Below are positions 1 to 8,400 of a stretch of DNA of 35,573 bases, piece by piece. The stretch's first letter is position 1. Each line of letters starts with the position of its first letter. Position numbers and translations under genes: made by a program. Source of the stretch: a virus; the IMG/VR virus record IMGVR_UViG_3300032668_000073, positions 1-35,573 of that record. One strand, written 5' to 3'. The notes below the pieces were generated by a model. The model saw only the letters and a list, made by a program, of their open reading frames with translations, was not told the origin of the DNA and ran no database searches.

Positions 1-160
1 ATTCTGGATAGTTATATGTTGTTACTAATCGGCCGTCCACCATAGTATTTGATGGAACTCCTTTAAACCAATTTAATTGAAAAGACCCATCTGAGTTTGT
101 AGTTATTGAGATGTTGCAATTAACAAAATCGTTTTTAAATGGTCTAACATAAAATTTCAT
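1..160 (-). CDS. Small protein of unknown function, 3' end outside window (partial)
   Basis: Reading leftwards from an ATG at 160, the frame stays open to the window edge (53 complete codons). A purine-rich ribosome-binding site (GGAAAT) lies just upstream of the ATG. The protein begins MKFYVRPFKNDF and continues with a Ser/Thr/Asn-rich, beta-like stretch. It follows directly after the three NCNCNC-tailed genes on the same strand, so it probably belongs to the same late transcript. I do not recognise the family; a virion or fibre-associated role is inferred from context only. Confidence 0.6.
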   Translation of the reverse strand, partial: MKFYVRPFKNDFVNCNISITTNSDGSFQLNWFKGVPSNTMVDGRLVTTYNYPE

Positions 161-174
161 ATCTATTTCCTTGA

Positions 175-438
175 TTAACAATTACAATTACAATTACCGA
201 CCATACTGCCCATATAGTTACCATTTATATCGTAGTAGTATAACGCCAATGCCATACCACTGCCACCCCAGGTAAAATGATTACCTGTTTCACCTATTCT
301 TGCATGAGTCGGTGATTGGGCAGTTAGGGTGGTATACCCACTGTCATTTGTAAAGGTACTGACATTAGTTGGTGTTTTTGTGCTTTGTGTAGTACCATCA
401 CCAAATGTAATCGTTCCGTTTCCTAATGTTGCGCTCAT
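175..438 (-). CDS. NCNCNC-tailed small fibre-like protein, copy A
   Basis: 87 residues. The first ~35 residues carry motifs seen in phage tail-fibre proteins: LGNGTITFGDGT (5-16) and an FTNDSGY motif (29-35). The middle (about 38-80) differs from its two neighbours, while the end is the alternating tail NCNCNC. This is the third of three tandem paralogues (the others start at 706 and 985). No good ribosome-binding site precedes its ATG, and the gap to the upstream copy is only 7 nt, so it may be translated by coupling. The fibre-type N-terminus and the late promoter upstream suggest a virion surface part. The function of the Asn-Cys tail is unknown. Confidence 0.75.
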   Translation of the reverse strand: MSATLGNGTITFGDGTTQSTKTPTNVSTFTNDSGYTTLTAQSPTHARIGETGNHFTWGGSGMALALYYYDINGNYMGSMVGNCNCNC

Positions 439-445
439 AGTTTAA

Positions 446-706
446 TTAGCAATTACAGTTGCAATTAGCCCCTCCACCCCAAATATTATTATTATTAATA
501 TCAGACAAATATAGTGTAAGCCCATAACCCCAAGACCCTTGAAAACTACCTACTGACTGTGCTTTTGTTGCGTAAGTTGCTGCTACATTACTCGGCGTTA
601 GATATCCGCTGTCGTTAGTAAAGGCACTGACATTGGCTGGCGTTGCTGTAGTTTGCACAGTACCGTCCCCGAATGTTATTGTTCCATTTCCTAAGGTTTC
701 GCTCAT
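446..706 (-). CDS. NCNCNC-tailed small fibre-like protein, copy B
   Basis: 86 residues and the middle copy of the tandem set. The N-terminus (LGNGTITFGDGT, then an FTNDSGYLT motif) is nearly identical to copy A. Residues ~40-78 are different in sequence but again end in an aromatic/Gly-rich segment (LTLYLSDIN, then GGGANCNCNC). The conserved start, variable centre and conserved end suggest paralogues diversified in the part that would contact a partner. There are 15 nt between this gene and copy C. An adhesin or fibre-tip role is inferred; no homologue of known function is recognised. Confidence 0.75.
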   Translation of the reverse strand: MSETLGNGTITFGDGTVQTTATPANVSAFTNDSGYLTPSNVAATYATKAQSVGSFQGSWGYGLTLYLSDINNNNIWGGGANCNCNC

Positions 707-721
707 AATTTAATGTTCTCT

Positions 722-985
722 TTAACAATTACAGTTACAATTCCACGGACCTGCTGTGCCTAGATAAGCGCCAGATATACTATAATAATACAATACGCCA
801 TTACGACTTGCACTACCAGTGACTGAATGTATAGAATTAGGTATTGTCGACCATGTTGCAGCAGCCAAGCTCGGTATTAGGTAAGAACTATCATTAGTGA
901 AAGCACTAACATTAGTTGGTGTTTTTGTTGTTTGGACAGTTCCATCACCAAATGTAACTATTCCATTTCCTAATATTGTTGCCAT
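722..985 (-). CDS. NCNCNC-tailed small fibre-like protein, copy C
   Basis: 87 residues and the first gene of the tandem set, 25 nt downstream of a perfect T4-type late promoter at 1010-1017. The N-terminus is LGNGIVTFGDGT followed by an FTNDSSYL motif. The middle is variable, with a YYYSISGAYLG segment that resembles YYYDINGNYMG of copy A. The C-terminus is PWNCNCNC. The weak ribosome-binding site is GGA about 7 nt before the ATG. Having its own late promoter shows that the array can be transcribed separately from the large structural operon upstream. Function unknown; probably a virion surface protein. Confidence 0.75.
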   Translation of the reverse strand: MATILGNGIVTFGDGTVQTTKTPTNVSAFTNDSSYLIPSLAAATWSTIPNSIHSVTGSASRNGVLYYYSISGAYLGTAGPWNCNCNC

Positions 986-1009
986 TGTGTAATCCTATAC
1001 ATTATACTT

Positions 1010-1017
1010 TATTTATA
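1010..1017 (-). promoter_or_regulatory. T4-type late promoter (TATAAATA)
   Basis: The minus strand reads TATAAATA, the exact T4 late -10 consensus recognised by gp55-class sigma with gp33 and the sliding clamp. It lies 25 nt upstream of the NCNCNC copy C start, in the 38-nt gap after the 62-aa gene. The promoter at 23851-23858 has a similar spacing to its gene (29 nt). Confidence 0.7.
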
Positions 1018-1023
1018 ATCAAA

Positions 1024-1212
1024 TTATGTTGTAGCACCATAAAATTGATTTAAATTTATTGTGCCAGAAGTAGGTATAGATGCATTTGTAACGACATTAG
1101 GAACAATTGAACCGTCCCTATAAAAGTTTGCAAATGAAATATTTGTATTGGAAAGACCATATTCTACAGCAAGAGATGCAAAATCTATTTTTCCTGATAC
1201 TTGAATAGGCAT
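1024..1212 (-). CDS. Small virion structural protein (IPTSG...FYGA type)
   Basis: 62 residues: MPIQVSGKIDF at the start, an ISFANFYRDGSIVPN segment in the middle and a final IPTSGTINLNQFYGA. Short proteins with this 'SG.I....FYR.G..VP......IPTSG.I....FYGA' layout are common in T4-like marine phages and are usually annotated as virion structural proteins. The start is supported by GAAAGG upstream, within the last codons of the fibre gene, from which it is separated by 2 nt. It probably decorates or caps a fibre; the exact role is not known. Confidence 0.7.
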   Translation of the reverse strand: MPIQVSGKIDFASLAVEYGLSNTNISFANFYRDGSIVPNVVTNASIPTSGTINLNQFYGATT

Positions 1213-1214
1213 TT

Positions 1215-2252
1215 TTATTTACCTTTCAATTCATCTACTTCTGCTTTCAATTCTTTAACTGCTTCAACAAGTAGAGCAACAATCCGGTCGTATTTGATAG
1301 CTTTATATCCATCATTTGTTGTTGCAACAATTTCTGGAAGAATTTCTTCCACTTCTTGAGCAATAAGACCAACATCATGTTTTCTTATAAAATAACCATC
1401 TTCACCACCATGGTCTTCAATATATTTGTCAGTCCAATCATAAGTTACACCATTAATTTTTTTAAGCTTATCTAATGGATTTACAATGTTAATAATATTT
1501 TCTTTTAGTCGTTTATCTGATGAATAGAAAGCAGTAATATTATTTATAGCACGAATTTCACCAATAGTACCTGATTGAAGAGTACCAACACCTAATGAAT
1601 ATATTCTAGCATTTGCAGATGTTGTTTGGCCTATTGCTACATTATCTAATGTACCACCAGTAATTGTACCACCAGTAATATTGACTGCACTAGAGTTTTG
1701 TGTAGACATAGTTCCTAATGAACCTGTAGCACTAGTTATGGCTGTTGTTACAAACCCTGTTGTAGCAATCATTGTATTGGATGTACCAGTTGCTGGAGTA
1801 GCTGATGTTGGCGCACCTGTAAATGAAGGAGATGGTTGTATTTGTGATGAAGTGATGTAACCAGCTATTTGTGTATTAGCTACTGATGATACCTGAGCAG
1901 GAGTTATCGCACCATTAAATGTTGTACCATTAATTGATATCGAAGGTGTAGAAATTAAACCTGAAGATACTAAAGTTAAACTCGTATTTTGTAAGTATAA
2001 TTGGCCGCCAATGATACCATTATTTTGAATATAAGTTGAATTAGCGGAACCTAATGATTGGAAATAACCATAGGAAATAGTATTACCAGCAAGTTGAAGG
2101 CCTAATTGAGTTGAATCTAGATATAATGCACCTGTAGGTTTATGCCAGTTACCATAGCCAATAGCATCCACTTCGTTACTAAGTAAATTGGTTGTAACTA
2201 ACCAGTCACCAAAGGTGTTTGCGTAACTTAATGCTGATACAGTATTTGCCAT
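1215..2252 (-). CDS. Tail fibre protein with C-terminal S74 intramolecular chaperone
   Basis: 345 residues. Residues 1-~240 are a beta-rich, Asn/Thr/Ser/Gly-rich fibre shaft with TPATGTSNTMIATTGFV, typical of phage fibres. From about residue 243, the sequence SSDKRLKENI, then GVTYDW, HDVGLIAQEVEE and YDRIVALLVEAVKEL forms a Peptidase_S74 (endosialidase chaperone) domain. In this family the domain trimerises the fibre and then cleaves itself off at a Ser-Asp bond; here the candidate is the SD of SSDKRLK. The C-terminal helix (about 320-345) has coiled-coil character. The gene sits 3 nt downstream of a small coiled-coil protein and 2 nt upstream of the 62-aa protein. It is likely a receptor-binding fibre or part of it. 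Confidence 0.88.
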   Translation of the reverse strand: MANTVSALSYANTFGDWLVTTNLLSNEVDAIGYGNWHKPTGALYLDSTQLGLQLAGNTISYGYFQSLGSANSTYIQNNGIIGGQLYLQNTSLTLVSSGLISTPSISINGTTFNGAITPAQVSSVANTQIAGYITSSQIQPSPSFTGAPTSATPATGTSNTMIATTGFVTTAITSATGSLGTMSTQNSSAVNITGGTITGGTLDNVAIGQTTSANARIYSLGVGTLQSGTIGEIRAINNITAFYSSDKRLKENIINIVNPLDKLKKINGVTYDWTDKYIEDHGGEDGYFIRKHDVGLIAQEVEEILPEIVATTNDGYKAIKYDRIVALLVEAVKELKAEVDELKGK

Positions 2253-2255
2253 TTA

Positions 2256-2483
2256 TTAAATATTGTCCTTTTTGTCCAGTAAATGTAATAAGAGTTGTTT
2301 AATATCTTGTAATTCAGTTTTAACAGAATCAATTTCAGATTGAAGTTTATTCACTTCTTGTTTTTGTGCTTGTATCATTCTAACTTTTGCAAAATATTCA
2401 TTCTTAGCATGCTCATCAACATTCAGAATAGCATTAGATTCCGTGTCTCTTACATAAGGAACATTTTCTACTTTAACATACAT
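2256..2483 (-). CDS. Small coiled-coil protein of the tail-fibre cluster
   Basis: 75 residues. The N-terminal half (MYVKVENVPYVRDTESNAILNVD) is a compact segment, and the C-terminal half (about 30-70) is a heptad-rich helix with many Gln, Glu and Leu residues (KLQSEIDSVKTELQDIKQLLLHLL). Small proteins of this form occur beside structural genes in T4-like marine phages, without known function. It begins 1 nt after the stop of the 2362-aa gene and ends 3 nt before the S74 fibre. A role as a fibre connector or assembly factor is plausible but not shown. Confidence 0.65.
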   Translation of the reverse strand: MYVKVENVPYVRDTESNAILNVDEHAKNEYFAKVRMIQAQKQEVNKLQSEIDSVKTELQDIKQLLLHLLDKKDNI

Positions 2484-2484
2484 A

Positions 2485-5400
2485 TTAAATATATGTTCCT
2501 GATGGTAATGCTATTGCACGAACATCTGATAAGAATGGCACTTGTGTTGGGTCTTGTGCAACCATAACTAATTTAATTTGAAACTGAATAAAGTTAGTGT
2601 AAGTTGAACCGTTTGTGCTAGTATATTGAATATTATTATTAGCTGCACCTGAATAGTAACCAGTCACATTAGTGTTTGCACTAGGAATACCAGGAGCAAA
2701 TTCGTATTCAATTAAGTTTGTTCTATTTGTTGAATAAGTATTTAATTGAGATATTTGAACCATTGGTTGCCAGTTTTGGTTATCAAGTGATGATGTATCA
2801 GAAGAACTTAATATTCTATAATAAACATAAACATCAGCACCTAAAGGTTTGTAAGCAGTATACCAAACTCTCAAGTCACCAGAATCATTACCTGCATTTA
2901 AGATAACTTTCTTGGTAATATATTTTGCTAAACCGTTACCACCAGTATATGAAGTTTCACCTGAGAACTGAATAACAGCATTTGAATTACCACCACGAGT
3001 TGTTGGATCATTGATAGTAATTGTAGGTGTTTTAATATAACCAGAACCTGGATATGTTACATATACAGATGTAATATTACCTGTGTTTGCATTAGCAGTA
3101 AATGCAAGAACAGCTGTATTAGTACCAATATCAGGTGGAGAAATAGTAATTGTGCCTAAGTTAGCAGTATTACCATTATATCCAGAACCTGTGTTAGCAA
3201 TTTGTATACAGTTGTTAGTAATATTTAAATTATTAATATGATAAGTTATATTGTATAATGATAAGCCGTCATCAGAAATAACAGGACTTACATTAGGATC
3301 AGATGAACTTAATGTTGCATATAATCCAAATGAATTGTTTTGTGTATTCAGTAATACTCTTTCACCCAAGCCATCATTAAGATAGGTGTTATCTGGTGAA
3401 GGAGTTCCATATCTTCCAGGTGTTATTGGTTTTAATGCTGTTGTAGTAAAACCATTATAGAGTGTTGTATAATATGAGTAATTAATATTTGTTAATGAAG
3501 GAATAAAGTCTGTAGTAGAAACATTTATTGCATCCATTGGAACACTTGGTGAGAAATAACTGTTCATATTAGGAATAGCAGTAGGATTTGTTTTGCTTAA
3601 TATATCATATCTACTGTATTTTCTGTATGGTAAATTATATGGAACGGTAAATGGTATTGTTGGTGTAACACTTGTATTGAATACGCATTTATCAATAATA
3701 AACATTAAGTCTTTAGTTTGATCAGCAGTCCATGTAATTGAGTTTTGTGTTTCAAATAATGCACCAACATAAGGAGCAGCTCCAATTTTTGTTACACCAG
3801 TTGATGGAACAGCTGTTGCATTTTGTTGTGCAAGATATACTTGATATTCAGTTGAGTTAGAACGTAATACCATTGCATATAATGTATTAGGTTGAATATA
3901 AACTGGTGCAGAGAATGTAAATGTTGTCCATGTAGCTGCGTTAGCTGCACTAGGAACAGAAGATACATTAACTTGTTGTGGTTGTAAAACAACAGTTGAG
4001 TGGTCTAATGTTTGTCCATTAGGAACACCATTTTGTGTACCAACAATTGATAATTGAATTGGCACATTTGTATATGGTTTTGAATAGAAGAATAATTTAA
4101 CTGAACTTAAAAATACACCATTTGGATAAGTATTTTTATCAACAATAAATGATTGTGCTATCGGATCAACATTGTATTTTTGTGTATTTGTAGAATTTTG
4201 AACAACTGTATTATTGTTATTATTAACAGGTGTAACAGGTATAACTGATGAGTCTACAGAAGATGAATAATCAGCGTTTGTAACTGTAGCGTGAACTGTA
4301 CCTGCATAGAATGTTGCTTCGGCCCAAGTTGTTGCTGAACCTGGATCAGATGCTACTGTTCTATTATCTACTCTGAATACTCTATCTCCAATATAGAATT
4401 GTGAACCTGGACAATTAAATACGCCAGCAAATACACCACTTTCATTTGTTGATAATTGTGATAATGTATTTCCTTGTGCAATAGCGCCTGCTACAGAGTA
4501 AGCTGTTCCTTGTATTGTGTATTGAGAAGGAATAGGTCCATATTGTTGATTTACTCCTAATGAAACACCCACACCATTGCTAAGTGTTGCTGTTCTAGTT
4601 GCTCCATCATATCCTAAAACTGTTGCGGTATATGTTTGAGTAGCAGCAAGATAGATACCGCCCGTATATGACGGACCAGTTAATGCATTACCATAAAATG
4701 TTTGAACAGCACTAGCAAGATAAGCTGCTTTGGCTGCATTATATCTATTTACATTAGCTGCATCACCGTCACCAGATAATGGTGGGTATGGTGGAATATA
4801 AAGAGCACCATAATTATATGCATAAACATAAGTTGATTTAACACTAATAGTTGAGTTAGCATAAAAACCCGAAACATTAGAAGCATTTTTATCTAATGAA
4901 ATAGTATTTGCGCTAAGATAGTATGCACCGCCACCAGGTAAATAAGTGATAGAATTATTAGAAGCACTTATTGATGTTGGTGTTAATGTATCCCAAACAA
5001 CATTATTATAAGCAGCACTTGAAGGAATATTATTTTGAATTGTAATTGCAATTGCAGAAATACCACCAGCACTTACTGCATTCCAAGTTATATTATGTAA
5101 ACCAGCAGTAAGTGTAACTGTTGTTGTTGCTGGTGTTGTAATTGAACCTACGCCTGGAGACAATACAGCAACACCATCAATATAAATTGTTGCACTACTA
5201 TGAACTGAAGCAGTTATTAAATAACTACCTGCTTGCGAAGCATTAAATGAATAAGGGGCATTTAATCCTGTTGCTGTAGTATTATATGAACCAGAAGCAT
5301 TTTGGTCACCCCAAATTCCATAGAAGTTTAAGAAATTACTATATGAAGAATTTGTTGGTGCTTTATATGTTTGAACTGTTGTACCATTTGCTGAGTAACG

Positions 5401-8400
5401 ACCTATACCAGTAACAGAGCCTGAACTATGTAGAGATATGATAGAGTTACCTTTAAATACAACGGTACCTGAAGCTGTATTAGAATTTAATACATAGTTT
5501 CCGTTTTGGTCGTAAGTTGCGTTAATTAAAGTTGTTGTTGGAACATTGGTTGGTATATTAACCAAATCAGCAACATACAATCTTGAATTAGATGTGTTAG
5601 CATAGTTGTGTGAAGTAACAATTCTAGCAACTGGATAAAATGTATTAGCACTTGCATAATAGAAACCAACAATTTGGTTATCCAAGAATGTACCAGAAAC
5701 ATTTGTTAATTCAATTGTGTTAGGTGCGCTAATATATTGATTAACATTTTGTCCGTCAAACCAGCATTGAACTGGTGTATTAACCAACATATTTTGTGCT
5801 TTAACAATAAGCTCTTGTGGTCTAATATATGGTAATACACTAACATTTGTTACAAATCCATTATTAACCAATAAAGCTGATGATGTTGTAGTTGTTGGAG
5901 TTTGTGCAAGACCAACTAATTGATTAGAGAATATTTGATTATTTGCAGCAGCTGTAACAATACCTTGAGTGGATGTTACTGTTGAAGATGTACCAACTAA
6001 TGATTGGAAATCTCCAGCAAAAATTGCAGTAAGGCCACCATTAGGAACTTGTGTGAACTGTAATGATGGATCGTTACTTAATAAAGCAGGTATTTCTTGT
6101 GTTGTTACCCAATTATCCATAGGTGGAACAAGAGATGCAACACCTCCTTGTGTAATGACAGAGAAAGGATTTACACTTATAGTATTACTTGCTAGTGGTT
6201 GAGATATTACATTAGCAGTCGTGTAAGGTAACATAAAAATGTTTGTTTGTGTACCTGCAACACTATTAATAGAGTATCCTGTTGATGAACCAGTTGCAGT
6301 ACCTAAACTGTTAAGAACAGCTGGATTTTGTAATTGGAAATTAACTACAGATGTAACAGGTGATAATTGTTGTGTTCTTACATTAATATTAGCTGAGAAA
6401 CTTGGATCATATGAAGCTGCTGTTGCATATGAACTAAAGTTATCAACTAAAATACCATATTTAAATCTATTAATACCATTTACATCAGGTGTTTGTAAAC
6501 CAATTGCATTTTGTTCAAGCACATTTAATGCTGTGTAATATTCTAGATTATCAACTTGTGTTTGTAAATCTGTAATGTCAGATTTTGCCCAACGCTTATG
6601 AATAACTTTTTGTAATGAAAGATTTGTTGGAGCAACTAAATCGTTATCTGTTGAAATATGAGCTGTATATGGATCAAGAGATAAGTTAGCAAGAACTAAT
6701 GCACCATTTGGTTCTTTAGGAAGAACTGGTGTAAGTGAAGGAGTTCCTTGAACAATAGAGAATATATTATCTTTTGTTAATACAAGTTTATCTTTTCTTG
6801 CTAAGTAGTATGAGTATATACTATTAAAGTTTGTTAAGTTTATTGGTATTTCTACACCTTGTGTAGATGAAGTACCTGTATTATATTCCCATGTGAACGC
6901 ATTTGTACCTTTTGTTCTTGTTGGTCTAAAGTCTAAAGAATCTCTTAATTGGTATGTTGCGCCATCTTTAGCTGTGTAGCTAGGAATAGTAGTGTAATTT
7001 GGATAAGAGTTAGCGGTAAAGTAACCATCGCCACCAGAATGTAGATAATAATTGTAAACAACAATGATATTACCACCAGGCAATGGAACACCCGGCAATA
7101 ATTGAATTGATGAATGGTCATAATAACTATCTTTTTGACCACTATTCAATGTAAAATTAGAAGTGATATTCGTATAACCTGTTATTGAAGCACCAGCAGT
7201 TGGTGTAACTGTAGCACTACCTGTATCGTAAATAGCTACAATATTTTGCACATCATTAGTATATAATGACATAGCATTTCTAGAAATACCATTTGCAAAA
7301 ATATAAACTTGACCGTTAGCATTGTTAGAACCATCAAGACTGATTAATGTATTAGATACGCCTGTAACATTAGTAGTTGCAACAAAATTTGTATTAGCTA
7401 TACTATTATAACCTGCACCATAGTATGTTTTTGTTTTTCTTGCATTGTCAGCTAAACCAACATATACAGATGCTAAAACTGTTACATTAGAATGAACAGC
7501 TGAGTTATAATTAATTAATGTTATTGTAGCAGAAGATGTGCTTGTTAATGTTGCAGAACCATTTGATGATGCTGATGTAAAATCTAAAATTTGACCAGTT
7601 TGATTTGATATAAATGTAAATATTTGTTTAAATGCATCACCTTGATATGTTGAACCTACTGAACCATTAAATTGAATATAAGCAGAATTAGGAATATTCA
7701 ATACTAATTGTTTAGATGATGAGTTAAATGATTGGTTACGGAATGTTTGAACACTATAGTAACTTGAGTTGGATACTTGAGCAACATATGGATAACCAAG
7801 TGGGAATATTAATTCTGTTTGACCAGGATTTTGTAATACTGTTTGGCCGTAATATGAACCACCAGATTTACCAAAAATTGCATTAATATTTACGTTAGCT
7901 GTTAATGTTGAACCACCAGATGCATTGAATCCATATCCATTTCTTTGAACGATAGAATTAATGTATGTTTGTTTAAATGTTATTGAGAAGGTACTTGTGC
8001 TATCTGGTGTAACAGTAAATGCTGGGAATACGTTTGCTGTTCTTGTTGCACCATTGTAGTTTACAATTGTTCTTGTGTCTGTTGCATAGTTTGGAGGTCC
8101 GTCTGTACCACCAGTAATAGATAAAACTGCTCCGTAGTAAGCGTTTGCAGCTGATGAAAATACGTTAGCTGTATCATTAAATGTAATTGTAGTTGGTGTT
8201 GCAGAAGCAACTGTACCTGTTAATACGTTAGTATTAATATCATGCACATAAGCTTTATAGATGTATCCAGCTGTGTTAGCAGTATTAGAACCGGATTGAA
8301 CATATTGTAATCCTCTAATAAAGCCTGATCCAAGTAATGTTGAATTGTATATGTTTGAGTTAGCAGTATTAACGCTAGCAGCTGGAACAGAATGGAAATC

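Larger units (their letters stand above)
175..985 (-). repeat. Tandem array of three paralogous genes with hexamer-repeat 3' ends
   Basis: Three head-to-tail genes of 261-264 nt share about 100 nt at the 5' end and a three-times repeated AAYTGY hexamer (encoding Asn-Cys) just before each stop. The central halves are divergent. This is the pattern left by gene duplication with retention of both ends. Confidence 0.75.

Noticed and set aside
175-985. NCNCNC proteins as peptide natural-product precursors
   Set aside because: The short Cys/Asn ends recall core peptides, but no maturation enzyme or transporter is nearby and the N-termini are of tail-fibre type. A structural role is preferred.
5969-6538. 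Two plus-strand open frames of 77 and 99 codons
   Set aside because: They lie wholly inside the giant DUF4815 gene, have no promoter or ribosome-binding site, and no recognisable product.
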